Counted from the stretch's first letter, positions 1-14,358 are shown. The stretch is 64,000 nucleotides of DNA from Burkholderiales bacterium (GCA_027493935.1 JAOSJV010000001.1:2131157-2195156); one strand, 5' to 3'. The notes: generated by a model not told the origin, from the sequence alone. Program-made: numbers and translations.

Positions 1-64
1 GCGCGAACAGCGCGCGCAGTTTCTCGAACGGGTAGGGCTGCAGCTTTTCGAGGTTCGGGTTCAC
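1..64 (-). CDS. dapC: DapC-like aminotransferase, N-terminal fragment
   Basis: The window cuts into a minus-strand gene of which only the first 21 codons are present, starting at GTG 64-62. The peptide begins VNPNLEKLQPYPFEKL, which resembles the opening of betaproteobacterial N-succinyldiaminopimelate aminotransferase (PLP-dependent, lysine and peptidoglycan precursor synthesis). No catalytic region is visible, so the identification rests on this short N-terminus. It lies 40 bases downstream of queF on the same strand. No strong ribosome binding site precedes the GTG. Confidence 0.5.
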   Translation of the reverse strand, partial: MNPNLEKLQPYPFEKLRALFA

Positions 65-104
65 TTTGCGCGCCCGCCAGCAGACTTCGGCACCGGCGGG
101 GCGA

Positions 105-519
105 TCAGCGCCCGCCCGCCGGCGCGAACCGCGGCGGCTCGATCTCGATGCCGCGCTGCCAGCGCGCCTTTCGGTGCTCCGCGACCACCGTCGTGTGGAT
201 GCCGCCGCGCACCCCGAAACGCGCGGTGACGCGCGCGAAGCGCGGCGCGACCGCGCGCACCAGGTCGTCCAGGATGCGGTTGGTCACCGCTTCGTGGAAA
301 GCGCCCTCGTTGCGGAACGACCAGACATAGAGCTTCAGGCTCTTCAGCTCGACGCAGCGGCGGTCGGCGACGTAGTCGACATAAATCGTGGCGAAGTCGG
401 GCTGACCCGACATCGGGCACAGGCAGGTGAACTCCGGAATTTCCATGTGGATCAGGTAGTCGCGCTGCGGTGCCGGATTCGGGAAGGTGGCGAGCGCCTT
501 GCTCGGTCGGGGAGGGCAT
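105..519 (-). CDS. queF: NADPH-dependent 7-cyano-7-deazaguanine reductase QueF (frameshift near start)
   Basis: QueF reduces preQ0 to preQ1 in queuosine tRNA modification. The body is a short, type I-sized Que[14 protein letters not shown] carries the catalytic cysteine region, followed by [10 protein letters not shown], the [13 protein letters not shown] block and GGIHTTVV. The natural start appears to be ATG 519-517, just downstream of a good promoter, but that ATG is one base out of frame with the conserved [11 protein letters not shown] segment. Removing one base from the C-rich stretch after the ATG gives about 137 residues, the usual length. In the sequence as given the reading frame stays open upstream to 647 without a convincing start. 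I infer a base-call error in the C run. Confidence 0.88.
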
Positions 520-549
520 CGGTGGGCTGGGCCGGTGGGGCGAAGTGCT

Positions 550-578
550 ATTATAGCGGCCGTGATTTTCGCCCAATA
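550..578 (-). promoter_or_regulatory. sigma70-type promoter for queF
   Basis: On the minus strand a perfect TATAAT lies at 555-550, with TATTGG at 578-573 as a possible -35 element, spacing 17. Predicted transcription would start near 543, about 25 bases before the ATG at 519. This supports ATG 519 as the queF start. Confidence 0.6.
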
Positions 579-636
579 AGTGCGGCACGCGAGCCGCTGC
601 CACCGTCTCCACCCACCTCTCGGCCGAAACACCACC

Positions 637-3600
637 TTGCGCCTCAATCAGATCAAGCTCGCCGGATTCAAGTCGTTCGTCGATCCGACCCACATCGACA
701 TGCCCGGCCGCCTGGTCGGCGTCGTCGGACCCAACGGCTGCGGCAAGTCGAACATCATCGATGCCGTGCGCTGGGTGCTCGGCGAGACCAGGGCCTCGGC
801 GCTGCGCGGCGAGTCGATGCAGGACGTGATCTTCAACGGCTCGGCGCTGCGCAACCCGGTCGCCCGGGCGAGCGTCGAGCTGGTGTTCGACAACTCGCTC
901 GGCAAGGCGGCCGGGCAGTGGTCGCAGTACGCCGAGATCGCGGTGAAACGCGTCCTGCAGCGCGACGGCGAGTCCTCGTATTTCATCAACAACACCCACG
1001 TGCGGCGGCGCGACGTGCAGGACATCTTCCTCGGCACCGGCGTCGGCCCGCGCGCCTACGCGATCATCGAGCAAGGCATGATCTCGCGGGTGATCGAGGC
1101 GCGGCCGGAGGAGCTGCGCGTCTTCCTCGAGGAGGCCGCGGGCGTTTCGAAATACAAGGAGCGGCGGCGCGAGACCGAGCACCGGCTCGAGGACACGCGC
1201 GAGAACCTCGCGCGCGTGGACGACATCCGCCGCGAGCTCGATGGGCAGATCGAGAAGCTCGCCCAGCAGGCGGAGGTCGCGCGCGAGTACAAGGCGCTGC
1301 AGGCCGAGGCGCACCTGACGCAGAACCTGCTGTGGCTGCTGCGCCGGCAGGAGGCGGCGAGCGAGGCGGAGCGCCAGCGGCGCGAGATCGACAAGGCGGC
1401 GAACGAGCTCGAGGGCGAGACCGCACGGCTGCGCGAGGTCGAGCGCCGGCTGGAGACCGCACGCACCGAGCACTACGCGGCCGCCGACGCGGTGAGCGCC
1501 GCACAGGGCGCGCTGTACGACGTCAACACCGAGGTCTCGCGCCTGGAGGCCGAGATCCGCTTCATCGGCGAGACGCGCCAGCGGCTCGAGGCGCAGGTCG
1601 GACAGCTCGCGCTGCAGCTCGAGCAGTGGGCACGCGGCCGCGCGGAGTTAGACGAGGCGCTCACGCTGTGGGGCGGGCGCAAAGGCGGCGGCGGCCGCGC
1701 GCATCGAAGCCGCCGAGGCGCGCGCAGCCGAGGAGCAGGCGCAGCTCCCGGGCGCCGAGCAGGCCTACCGCGCCGAGCAGGAGCGGCTCGCCGGGGCGCG
1801 CAGCGCGATCGCGCGCGCCGAGCAGGCGCTGCAGGTGGAGCAGACCACGGCTGCGCACGTCGGCCGGGTGCTGCAGCAGCTGGAAGTGCGTGCGGAGCGG
1901 CTCGCCGCCGAGCGCGCCGAGCTCGCCGAGCCCGATCCCGCGCGGCTGGAGGAGCTGCGCGCGCAGTCGGAGGCCGCCGCGGGCGAGATCGCGCGGCTCG
2001 GCGCGCAGATCGAGGCGGCCGAATCGGAGCGCGCGTCGCGCGAGACCGCCGAGCGCGCGGCGCTCGAGGCGCTGCAGCAGCTCGAGCGCGACCGCAGCAC
2101 GCTCGAGGGGCGGCTCTCGACGCTGAAACGCATCCAGGAGCGGGTCGAGGAGAACGAGCAGATCCAGGATTGGCTCGACCGCCACGCGCTCGCTGCCCTG
2201 CCGCGGTTGTGGCAGAAGATCACCGTGGAGTCGGGCTGGGAGGTGGCCGTCGAGTCGGTGCTGCGCGAGCGGCTGCACTCGCTCGAGCTCGCCGACCCCG
2301 CCGCCATCCAGCAGCTGCTCGAGGATCCGCCCTCGGCAAGGCTCGCGGTGTTCGCACGTGGCGAGCATCCCGCCTCACCGCGCCCCGCGACGGGCCTGCC
2401 GGCGCTCGCATCGCTGGTGCGCTACGGTGATCCCGGCGTGCGCGGGCTGGTCGAGGAGTGGCTGGCCGGCTACTACGCGGTGGAGGGCACGCCGCGCCTC
2501 ATGGAGCGTATGGCCCTGCCGGGCGGGGCGGTGCTCGTGAACCGCGAAGGGCACCAGTTCGGCCGCTTCTCGGTGAGCTTCCACGGACCGGACTCCGGCG
2601 ACGCCGGTATCCTGGTGCGCCAGCGCGAGATCGAGACTCTCGGCGCGGAGCTGGCGGGCTACGCGGCGCAGATCGCCGTCGCGCGGTCCGAGCTCGCACG
2701 CGAGGAGGCGGCACTGGTGGAATGCCGCGCGCGGCTTGCGGCGGCACGCGGACGCGAGGCCGAACTGAAGCAGGCGCGCCACGCGCACGAGCTCGAGCAT
2801 CTGCGTTTGACGGAGAACGCGACCCGCGTGCGCGAGCGCAGCGAGCAGATCGGCCGCGAGCTCGACGAGATCGGGCTGCAGCAGGCGGCCGAGCGCGAAC
2901 GCCAGCGTGCGGCCGAGGCGAACATCCTTGCCTACCAAGGCGGGATCGACCGCGAGTACGATGCCCATGAGAAGATCAAGGCGGCGCACGACGCCGCCGA
3001 GCAGCGGCTCGATGCACAGCGCCAAGCGGTCCAGGCGGCAGAGCACGAAGTGCGGGAGGCACAGTTCGCATCACGCGAATGTATAAACAAAATTAGCGAG
3101 TTAGAGAGATCTCTTAAGACATTACTTCAACAAATTTCGGAGGCTGGTGAACGCCGCGAAAGCGCGCTTGCCGAACTCCGGGGGCTGGAGGACGCCGCGC
3201 TGCGCGCAAGCTTGGAGGGCGCCCTCGAGACGCGGCTCGCCCGCGAGGAGGCGGTGGCCGCCGCGCGCAATCATCAGGAGACGCTCGGCGCGCAGCTGCG
3301 CGCGGCCGAGGAGACGCGGCTCGCATCCGAGCAGCGGCTGCCGCCGCTGCGCGATCGCATTGGCGAGCTGCGCCTCAAGGAGCAGGCGGCGCGGCTGAAC
3401 CACGACCAGTACGCGAGCCAGCTTGCCGAGGCGGGCGCCGACGAGGCGGTGCTCGCGGCAAGCCTCGAGAAGGGCATGCGGCCAAACGCGCTGCAGGCCG
3501 AGATCGGGCGCTTGCACCAGGAGATGGAGGCGCTCGGGGCGATCAATATGGCGGCGCTGGACGAGCTCGCGGCGTCGCAGGAGCGCAAGGCCTTCCTCGA

Positions 3601-4156
3601 CGCGCAGGCGACCGACCTCGCCGAGGCGCTTGCGACGCTCGAGAACGCGATCCGGCGCATCGACCGCGAGACGCGGGAGATGCTGCGCCAGACGTTCGAC
3701 GACGCGAACCGCAACTTCGCCGCGCTCTTCCCCGGACTGTTCGGCGGCGGCGAGGCGCGCCTGGTGATGACCGGCGAGGAGATCCTCGACTGCGGTGTGG
3801 AAGTGCGCGCGCAGCCGCCAGGCAAGCGCACCTCGACGATCCATCTGCTGTCGGGCGGCGAGAAGGCGCTGACCGCGATCGCGCTGGTGTTCTCGCTCTT
3901 CCAGCTGAACCCGGCGCCGTTCTGCCTGCTGGACGAGGTCGACGCGCCGCTCGACGACACCAACACCGAGCGCTTCTGCGCCCTGGTGCGCAAGATGGCC
4001 GAGAACACGCAGTTCGCCTTTATCAGCCACAACAAGATCACCATGGAGATCGCCGAGCAGCTGATCGGCGTCACCATGCAGGAGTCGGGGGTCTCGCGGG
4101 TGGTCGCCGTGGACATCGAGGAGGCGCTGCGCATGAAGGAAGCCGTCGCGGCATGA
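637..4156 (+). CDS. smc: Chromosome segregation ATPase SMC (one frameshift)
   Basis: SMC condensin subunit, an ABC-type ATPase that organises and segregates the chromosome. Start is TTG 637 ([14 protein letters not shown], the canonical SMC opening). The Walker A motif GPNGCGKSN lies about 35 residues in, two long coiled coils flank a central hinge, and the C-terminal head has the signature [11 protein letters not shown] and Walker [13 protein letters not shown]. One extra G in the tgggg run at 1670-1673 shifts the frame; removing it joins DEALTLW to [17 protein letters not shown] and gives about 1172 residues, normal for the family. A 63-base AT-rich stretch with different codon use lies in the second coiled coil (3077-3139). 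zipA and ligA follow, a common betaproteobacterial order. Confidence 0.93.
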
Positions 4157-7351
<3,195 letters not shown>

Positions 7352-7392
7352 GTGCGCCGCGGCGCGCGATTCGCGACGAAAGGATCTCAGTC

Positions 7393-8265
7393 ATGCGTCT
7401 CATCAGGAAGGCGGTCTTCCCGGTGGCCGGCTTCGGCAGCCGGTTTTTGCCGGCGACCAAGGCGAGTCCGAAGGAGATGATGCCGATCGTCGACAAGCCC
7501 TTGATCCAATATGCCGTCGAGGAGGCGGTCGCGGCGGGGTTGACCGACATGGTGTTCGTGACTGGCCGGCACAAGCGCGCGATCGAGGACCACTTCGACA
7601 AAGCCTACGAGATCGAGAACGAGCTCGCGACCCGCGGCAAGAACGCGCTGCTCGATGTCGTGCGCGGGATCATTCCGAAGCACGTCAACTGCATCTACAT
7701 CCGCCAGCCCGAGCAGCTCGGGCTCGGTCACGCGGTGCTGTGCGCGCAGCCGGTGCTGAACGACGAGCCGTTCGCGGTGATCCTGGCCGACGACCTGATC
7801 GATGCGCGGCTGCCGGTGGTGCGGCAGATGGTGGAGGTGTTCGAGCAGGAGCGCTGCTGCGTGCTCGGCGTCCAGGAGGTGCCGCGCGCGCAGACCGCGA
7901 GCTACGGTATCGTCGCCGCCGCCCCGTTTCGCGAGCGTATCGAGGAGGTGAAGGCGATCGTCGAGAAGCCGCAGCCGGTCGATGCGCCCTCGACCCTCGC
8001 CGTGATCGGCAGGTACGTGCTCACGCCAGCGGTGCTGCGCCACCTGGCGCGGGTGCGCCCGGGTGCCGGCGGCGAGATCCAGCTGACCGACGGCATCGCC
8101 GCGCTGCTCGGCGAGGAGCGCGTGCTCGCGCACCGGTTCGAGGGCGTGCGCTACGATTGCGGCTCCAAGCTCGGCTACCTGCAGGCGACCGTGGCGTTCG
8201 GAATCCGCCACGGCGAAGTGGGCGACGCGTTCACCGAGTACTTGAAGCGCTTCTCGGGCGCGTGA
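7393..8265 (+). CDS. galU: UTP-glucose-1-phosphate uridylyltransferase GalU
   Basis: Makes UDP-glucose from UTP and glucose-1-phosphate for envelope polysaccharides. The ATG at 7393 follows an AAGGA ribosome binding site. The 290-residue protein has the nucleotidyltransferase signature [16 protein letters not shown], the lysine-bearing [11 protein letters not shown] and later [10 protein letters not shown] and [10 protein letters not shown] blocks. It is the usual length and appears intact. It follows ligA after 41 bases. Confidence 0.95.
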   Translation: MRLIRKAVFPVAGFGSRFLPATKASPKEMMPIVDKPLIQYAVEEAVAAGLTDMVFVTGRHKRAIEDHFDKAYEIENELATRGKNALLDVVRGIIPKHVNCIYIRQPEQLGLGHAVLCAQPVLNDEPFAVILADDLIDARLPVVRQMVEVFEQERCCVLGVQEVPRAQTASYGIVAAAPFRERIEEVKAIVEKPQPVDAPSTLAVIGRYVLTPAVLRHLARVRPGAGGEIQLTDGIAALLGEERVLAHRFEGVRYDCGSKLGYLQATVAFGIRHGEVGDAFTEYLKRFSGA

Positions 8266-8315
8266 CCGTGCGGACGCGGCGGCGCGCACGCGCTATCGTG
8301 CGGTGTGCGGTCGCT

Positions 8316-8343
8316 TTGCCCGCGGTCGATCGGCGGATATACT
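8316..8343 (+). promoter_or_regulatory. sigma70-type promoter upstream of the DsrE-like gene
   Basis: TTGCCC at 8316-8321 and TATACT at 8338-8343 with a 16-base spacer. It lies in the 121-base gap after galU, about 40 bases before the next ATG, which has its own GGAGGG ribosome binding site. This suggests a separate transcription unit from 8387 through def. Confidence 0.5.
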
Positions 8344-8386
8344 GCGGGTGCGTTAGCGTTTCCTGATATTCCAGGCGGAGGGCTTC

Positions 8387-8755
8387 ATGGCGGACAAGCT
8401 GATGATCGTGATGGTCAACACCGACCCGCGCAACGGCCCGGAGCTCGGCGCACCGTTCTTCCAGGCGACCGTCGCCGCAGCAATGGAGTACGAGGTCGAG
8501 GTGATTCTCACCGGCCGCTCGGGTGAGCTCGCAGTGAAGGGCGTGGCCGAGAAGCTGCACGTGAAGGAGGGTTCGCCCAAGAGCGTCTACGATTTCATCA
8601 AGGACGCGCACGAGGCCGGCGTCAAGTTCAAGGTGTGCACGCCGACGCTCGACCTTTGGGGCCAGGATCTGATCCCGGAAATCGAGGAGACGGTGGGCGG
8701 CGCGTACGTGATCGCGCAAGCAATGGACGACGACGTCGTGACGTTTACGTACTGA
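8387..8755 (+). CDS. DsrE/DsrF-like family protein
   Basis: A 122-residue soluble protein of the DsrE-like (TusD/peroxiredoxin-like) fold: MIVMVNTDPRNGPEL, then FFQATVAAAMEYEVEVILTG and a conserved FKVCTPTLD loop whose cysteine may be functional. Members are linked to sulfur transfer or are of unknown function. Excellent GGAGGG ribosome binding site and its own promoter. The stop is two bases before the GTG of the hpt-like gene, so the two are probably co-transcribed. The specific role is unknown. Confidence 0.75.
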   Translation: MADKLMIVMVNTDPRNGPELGAPFFQATVAAAMEYEVEVILTGRSGELAVKGVAEKLHVKEGSPKSVYDFIKDAHEAGVKFKVCTPTLDLWGQDLIPEIEETVGGAYVIAQAMDDDVVTFTY

Positions 8756-8757
8756 CC

Positions 8758-9312
8758 GTGCCCGTACCTAGCGCGGAGCAGGCATGGCGCATGCTCGAGG
8801 AGGCCGATCTCCTCGTGCCGACCGCGGTCGTCGAAGCCGCGATCGCGCGGCTCGCCGACGAAATCAGCGCGGCGCTCCACGACCGCTTTCCGCTGCTGCT
8901 CTGCGTGATGAACGGCGCGGTGTTCCTCTGTGGCCATCTGCTGCCGCGGCTGCGCTTTCCGCTGCACCTCGCGTACGTGCATGCCACCCGCTACGGCAAG
9001 GAGACGCGCGGCCAGGAGGTCGTCTGGCACGCGCAACCGCCCGATGCGGTCAGGGGGCGCGCCGTGCTCGTGCTGGACGATATCCTCGACCTCGGCGAGA
9101 CGCTGGCTGCGATCAAGCAGCGGGTGCTCGAGCTCGGGGCCGAGACGTGCCACGTCGCGGTGCTCGCCGATAAGCGCAAGCAGGCACCCAAGCCGTTGAA
9201 GGCCGATTTCGTCGGGCTGGAGGTCGAGGACCGCTTCGTGTTCGGCTGCGGGCTCGATGCGCACGGCCTGTGGCGCAACCTGCCCGCGATCTACGCCATG
9301 CCGGGGACCTGA
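8758..9312 (+). CDS. hpt: Hypoxanthine-guanine phosphoribosyltransferase family protein
   Basis: Purine salvage enzyme adding phosphoribosyl to hypoxanthine or guanine. The 184-residue protein starts at GTG 8758. It has the PRPP-binding loop VLVLDDILDLGETLAAI, an early MNGAVFLCGHLL segment and a CGLDAHGLWRN motif near the C-terminus, as in the bacterial Hpt-like subgroup found beside methylthioinosine phosphorylase genes. The stop overlaps the next ATG (TGATG), suggesting translational coupling. That neighbour would release hypoxanthine, which this enzyme could recycle to IMP. Confidence 0.85.
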   Translation: MPVPSAEQAWRMLEEADLLVPTAVVEAAIARLADEISAALHDRFPLLLCVMNGAVFLCGHLLPRLRFPLHLAYVHATRYGKETRGQEVVWHAQPPDAVRGRAVLVLDDILDLGETLAAIKQRVLELGAETCHVAVLADKRKQAPKPLKADFVGLEVEDRFVFGCGLDAHGLWRNLPAIYAMPGT

Positions 9313-10052
9313 TGCTCGCGGTGATCGGCGGCAGCGGGCTCGGGCAGTTCGCGGGCCTCGAAGCGGTGCGCCGCATGGCGATGCCGACGCCCTACGGCGA
9401 GCCGTCGGCGGAGCTCACGCTCGGCGCCATTCGCGGCCGCCGGACGCTCTTTCTCGCGCGTCACGGCGACCGCCACACGATTCCGCCGCACGAAGTCAAC
9501 TATCGGGCCAACCTGTGGGCGCTGCGAGAGGCGGGTGCCGACTGCGTCGTCGCGGTGGCGGCGGTGGGCGGGGTGCGCGCCGAACTCGGTCCCGGTACGC
9601 TGCTCGTCCCGCACCAGATCATCGACTACACCTGGGGCCGGCGTTCGACCTACTTCGAGGGCGGCGGCGCGCCGGTGACGCACGTCGACTTCACTCACCC
9701 GTATTCCGAGCCGCTACGGCGACGCCTCCTGGAGGCCGGACGTGCGGCCAGTGAGCAGCTGCTCGACGGCGGCGTCTACGCGGCGACGCAGGGCCCGCGC
9801 CTGGAGACCGCCGCCGAGATCGATCGCCTCGAGCGCGACGGCGCGGACGTCGTCGGCATGACCGGCATGCCCGAGGCGGTGCTCGCGCGCGAGCTCGAAC
9901 TCGCGTACGCGGCGATCGCGGTGGTGGTCAATCACGCGGCCGGGCGCGGCGAGTCGAAGGGCGGCGTTTCGATCGATCGCCTGGAGGCGGTTCTGCAGGC
10001 GGCCGTCGCGCGCGCGTGCCGCGTGATCGAGGAGCTGGCGGGGCAGCCGTGA
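9312..10052 (+). CDS. S-methyl-5'-thioinosine phosphorylase-like (MTAP/PNP family 2)
   Basis: A 246-residue purine nucleoside phosphorylase of the MTAP branch: [12 protein letters not shown] opening, phosphate-site segment [31 protein letters not shown] and [19 protein letters not shown]. Known family members split methylthioadenosine or methylthioinosine; pairing with an hpt-like gene favours methylthioinosine, which gives hypoxanthine, but that is inference. ATG 9312 overlaps the upstream stop and its own stop overlaps the GTG of def. It appears intact. Confidence 0.82.
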   Translation: MLAVIGGSGLGQFAGLEAVRRMAMPTPYGEPSAELTLGAIRGRRTLFLARHGDRHTIPPHEVNYRANLWALREAGADCVVAVAAVGGVRAELGPGTLLVPHQIIDYTWGRRSTYFEGGGAPVTHVDFTHPYSEPLRRRLLEAGRAASEQLLDGGVYAATQGPRLETAAEIDRLERDGADVVGMTGMPEAVLARELELAYAAIAVVVNHAAGRGESKGGVSIDRLEAVLQAAVARACRVIEELAGQP

Positions 10053-10579
10053 TCCGGCCGGTGCTGCGCATGGGCGATCCGCGGCTGCTCGCGCGGGCGC
10101 GGCCGGTCGAGATGTTCGATACGCCGGAGCTGCACGCGCTCGTCGAGGACATGCGCGACACGATGGCGCACCTCGACGGCGCCGGCCTCGCCGCGCCGCA
10201 GATCGGCGTCGATCTGCGCGTGGTGATCTTCGGCGTGCACCGCAATCCCCGCTACCCGGATGCCGGGGAGGTACCGGACACGGTGCTGGTGAACCCGCGC
10301 CTGTCGCCGCTTGGCCTGGCGATGGAGGAAGGCTGGGAGGGCTGCCTGTCGGTGCCCGGGATGCGCGGGCTCGTCGCGCGCTATCGCCGGCTGCGCTACG
10401 ACGGTGTCGATGCGGCCGGACAACCCATCGACCGCACGGTTGAAGGTTTCCACGCGCGCGTGGTGCAGCACGAGTGCGACCACCTCGACGGCATCCTGTA
10501 CCCGATGCGCGTGCGCGATCTCGCCAACTTTGGCTTCGCCGACGTCCTGTTTCCGGGGCAGCCGACGTTGGACGAGTGA
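10049..10579 (+). CDS. def: Peptide deformylase
   Basis: Removes the formyl group from nascent proteins. The 176-residue protein starts at GTG 10049, overlapping the previous stop. All three family motifs are present: [18 protein letters not shown] with the metal-binding cysteine, and QHECDHLDG with the two metal histidines and catalytic glutamate. It is the last gene of this short co-directional run; glnD converges on it. Confidence 0.93.
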   Translation: MIRPVLRMGDPRLLARARPVEMFDTPELHALVEDMRDTMAHLDGAGLAAPQIGVDLRVVIFGVHRNPRYPDAGEVPDTVLVNPRLSPLGLAMEEGWEGCLSVPGMRGLVARYRRLRYDGVDAAGQPIDRTVEGFHARVVQHECDHLDGILYPMRVRDLANFGFADVLFPGQPTLDE

Positions 10580-10738
10580 GCGTGGACGGTGGGGAGCCTG
10601 CAGTGGGCGGCTGGCAGCCGGGGTGGCAACGGCGGTCCGGAGCAGGACCGTGCAGCGCTCTGGTGCGCGGCGGGTGATCGCCGACTGCACACTAGCAGCG
10701 TTAGAATCGCAGCCGTGTTTCTTCGTCACCTGAGGTCG

Positions 10739-10763
10739 TACGAGCAAGGGGCGACCCCTCGTA
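10739..10763. terminator. Possible hairpin between convergent def and glnD
   Basis: TACGA (10739-10743) pairs with TCGTA (10759-10763) around an inner GGGG-CGA-CCCC stem, with a four-base bulge. It lies in the 226-base gap between two converging genes where terminators are expected, but no strong T tract follows. The rest of this gap shows no gene. Confidence 0.3.
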
Positions 10764-10805
10764 AGTCCCCTCTTTCGCGGTTGCGTTCTCGTTTCGAGAC
10801 GGGTG

Positions 10806-13387
10806 CTACTGTAGTGCGGCAAGCAGGTCGGTCTCCAGCCGCAGCATCGTGCGCTCTTTCGCGAGCGCATCGCCGGTGACCACGAAGACGTCCTCCGCGC
10901 GCTCGCCGAGGGTGACGATCTTGGCAGTGTGCAGGTCGATGCGGTATTCGCTGAGCACGCGGGCGATGGCGTAGAGCAGCCCGGGGCGGTCGCCGGCGGT
11001 GACCATGAGCACGTGATACGGGCCCTTCTCGTCGGGCCGGATGTGCACCTCCGGCGTTACCGGAAAGTGCTTCAGCTGGCGGGAGATGCGGCCGCGGCCC
11101 GGCGCCGGCAGGGGGTGCGGACGGCGACGCGCGCGGCGAGCTCATGCTCGATGACGCTGCTCATCTCGCGATAGGCGGGTGAGCCCGGCGCGCCGAGGAC
11201 GAGAAATGTGTCGAGCGCGTAGCCGTGCCGCGTGGTGTGGATCTTGGCGTCCACGATGTTGTAGCCGATCTGCCCGAAGTAGCCACAAATGCGGGCGAAG
11301 AGATCGGGCTGGTCGCGGCAGTAGATCATGACCTGGACGCCCTCACCGATCGGCGACAGGCGCGCCTTGACGACCGGCGCGTCCGGGCTCACGCGGTAGT
11401 GCAGATGCCGTGTCTGCCACGCGATCTCCTGCGGCTCATGGCGCAGGAAGTAGGCAAGATCGAGCTCGCGCCACAGCCGCTCGCCGACCGTATCCGAGAG
11501 CCCGTACAGGCGCAGCAGGCGCACCGCCTCGACCTGCTTCGCCTGCACGTCCTGGTCGAAGCCGACGCCATCGCCGCGCAGGAGCCGGCGCGAGGCGCGC
11601 AGCAGGTCTTCGAGCAGCTTGCCCTTCCAGGCGTTCCACACCTTGGGGCTCGTGCCGCGGATGTCGGCGACGGTGAGCAGGTAGAGCGCGATCAGGCGAC
11701 GTTCGGTGCGCACGATACGGGCGAACTCGGCGATCACGTCCGCATCCGCGAGGTCGCGCTTCTGCGCGAACGCCGACATCGTCAGATGATGCTCGACCAG
11801 GAAGGCGACGAGGTCGGTGTCCCCGGCCGGCACGCCGTGGGCGCGGCAGAAACGCATCGCCTCGAGGCGCCCGAGCTTGGAATGGTCACCGCCGCGGCCC
11901 TTGGCGATGTCGTGAAAAATCGCCGCAATGTACAGCAGCCACGGACGCTCGAAATCTGCGATCAGGCGGCTGCAGAGGGGGTACTCGTGCGCGTGCTCCA
12001 TCATCGTGAACCGGCGCAGGTTGCGCACGACCTGCAGGATGTGCTGATCCACGGTGTAGACGTGGTACAGATCGTGCTGCATCTGGCCGACGATCCGTCC
12101 GAATGGCGGCAGATAGCGGCCGAGAATGCCGTACTGGTTCATGCGCCGCAGCTCGTGCACGACGCCGCGCGGCTGCTGCAGGAACTCGAGGAAGCGCGCG
12201 CGGTGGGCCGGATCGCGCCGGAAGGCCGCATCGATGAGGCGCCGCGCGCGCGCCACAGCGCGCGCAACGTAGGAGCGGTCATTCCCTTCAGCTCAGAGTG
12301 GTCCTGCATCAGCCGGAAGCTCTCGAGGATCGCCGCCGGCTCGCGCTCGAAGAGCTCCGGATCGCGCGCATCGAGCAGCTCGCGCACGCTCTGGAAGCGC
12401 TCGTTCAGGATCTCCGGCTGCGCGTCGAACGCCGGAAAGATGGCCGCACCGAGGTTCTGCAGCAGGATCGTGTTGAGCTGCGTGACGGCCTTGGCCGCCC
12501 GGTAGTAGCGCTGCATGAACGTCTCGCTCGGGCGCTTCGGCCCGGTGCCGGCGCCGATACCGAACTCACGCGCGAGCGCATCCTGGTGGTCGAACAGGAT
12601 CCGGTCCTCGCGCCGCCCGGCTATCAGGTGCAGCCGGATGCGTGCATGACGCAGCAGCTCCTCGTGCTGCTTGAGCTGGCGCGCTTCGAGCGGGGTGATC
12701 AGTCCGGCGGCGGCGAGCGCGACCCAATCGCGTCCAAGCCCCGGCGGCGCGGCTCACCCAAAGGATCACCTGCAGATCACGCAGCCCGCCCGGGGATTCC
12801 TTGAGGTTGGGCTCCAGGCTGAACGGCGTGTCCTGGAACTTCTCGTGCCGTTGCTCTTGTTCGAGCCGCTTCGCTTTGAAGAACCGTTGCACGTCGAGGC
12901 GGCTGCGCACCGCCTGCTCGAGCGCGTCGAAGAGCGCGCGGTCGCCGGCGAGCAGACGCGCCTCGAGCAGCGTCGTGCGAATCGTGATATCGGCGTCCGC
13001 AGCATCGGCGCACTGCTCTACGGTGCGAACGCTGTGGCCGATCTCGAGCCCGATGTCCCACAGCAGGCCGACGAACGCCTCGACGGTGCGACGCTCGGCG
13101 TCGTGCGGCGTGCCGGCCAGGAGCACCAGAAGGTCGACGTCCGAGTGCGGGAAGAGCTCGCCGCGGCCGTACCCGCCGACCGCGACCAGCGCCGAGCCGG
13201 CGGGCAGCGAATTGTCGCGCCAGAGTTCGCCCAGGACACCGTCCACCAGACGGCTGTGCTCGCGCAAGAAGCGCGCCGCGTTCGGGCTGCGTCCGTACTC
13301 CGAGCGCAGCGCATCGCGGCCGGCTTGCAGCCGCTGCCGGAGGCTTGCAACCGGCCCGGAAAGGCCGGCGCGCGCGGGCGCGCTCAC
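10806..13387 (-). CDS. glnD: Bifunctional uridylyltransferase/uridylyl-removing enzyme GlnD (three frameshifts)
   Basis: Nitrogen sensor that uridylylates and deuridylylates PII protein. GTG 13387 overlaps the map stop. In order: nucleotidyltransferase domain with [20 protein letters not shown]; GlnD linker; HD domain with [14 protein letters not shown]; two C-terminal ACT domains ([15 protein letters not shown] and [16 protein letters not shown]). The frame breaks near 12745-12765, 12235-12258 and 11095-11115; the conserved protein continues directly in another frame each time, so the whole gene would encode about 860 residues, the normal size. I infer indel errors rather than a pseudogene because all domains remain conserved on both sides. 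Confidence 0.9.
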
Positions 13388-14189
13388 GCGGCGACCAGGT
13401 GCTGCGGCATCGGCGGTGCGCCGGCCGAGGCCGTCAGCACTTCGAACCCAGTCTCGCTGACTAGCACCGTGTGCTCCCATTGCGCCGACAGGCTGTGGTC
13501 CTGGTGACGATTGTCCACCCGTCGGCGAGCTCGCGGATGGCGGGCCGGCCGGCGTTGATCATCGGCTCGACTGTGAAGATCATCCCCGGCTCGAGCCTGA
13601 GGCCGGTACCAGGCCGACCGTAGTGCAGCACCTGGGGCTCCTCGTGAAACCGGCGGCCGATGCCGTGACCGCAGAACTCGCGCACGATGCTGTAGCCGCG
13701 GGTCTCGGCGTGCCGCTGGATCGCGGCGCCGATGTCGCCCAGGAAAGCGCCCGGGCGCACCGCCAGGATGCCGAGCCACATGCACTCGAACGTGGCGTCG
13801 ACGAGACGCCGGGCCTGGATCGAGGGCTGGCCGACGCAGAACATGCGGCTGGTGTCGCCGTGGAATCCGTCCTTGATCACGGTGATGTCGATGTTGAGGA
13901 TATCGCCGGACTTGAGCACCCGCTCGCCCGGGATGCCGTGGCACACTTGATGGTTCACCGACGTGCAGATCGATTTCGGGAACGGCTTGTAGCCGGGCGG
14001 CGCGTAGTTGAGCGGCGCCGGCACCGTTCCCTGCTCGTGCACCATGTAGTCGTGGCAGAGCCGGTCGAGTTCCTCGGTCGAGACGCCCGGCACGACGTGC
14101 GGGGCGATGAAGTCGAGCACCTCGCCGGCGAGGCGGCCCGCGACGCGCATGCGCTCGATTTCCTCAGCGCTCTTTGGGACGACCGCCAT
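13384..14189 (-). CDS. map: Methionine aminopeptidase, type I (one frameshift)
   Basis: Removes N-terminal methionine. ATG 14189 opens MAVVPKSAEEIERMRVAG. Metal ligands are visible in DILNIDITVIKDGFHGDTSRMF, CGHGIGRRFHEEP and FTVEPMI, with the final glutamate in SAQWEHTVLV. The frame breaks near 13500: TIVTR runs into a wrong frame, and one missing G restores DHSLSAQWEHTVLVSETG. Corrected length is about 268 residues. Divergent from rpsB and overlapping glnD, which is a common order. A GAAGGA site lies somewhat far upstream. Confidence 0.92.
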
Positions 14190-14320
14190 CGGTAAACGAG
14201 AATCCTTCAAAAAATCCGGAAGCATAAGCGATGGTACCGGCAGTGGCAATTTCGCACTTGCCCTGCCGCTCGGGAGCGACCGTCCGCGACACCATAATTT
14301 CCTGTAACTGAAGGAATTTC

Positions 14321-14350
14321 TTGAGACCGCGAGACGCCTTGTGCTATCCT
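14321..14350 (+). promoter_or_regulatory. rpsB: sigma70-type promoter for rpsB
   Basis: TTGAGA at 14321-14326 and TATCCT at 14345-14350 with an 18-base spacer, in the 326-base divergent region between map and rpsB. Transcription from here would give a leader of about 160 bases before the rpsB start, containing the two hairpins annotated next. Confidence 0.5.
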
Positions 14351-14358
14351 TCGGGGCT

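Noticed and set aside
61..1473. 470-residue minus-strand protein over queF and smc
   Set aside because: High-GC shadow frame antisense to well-supported smc; no domain character.
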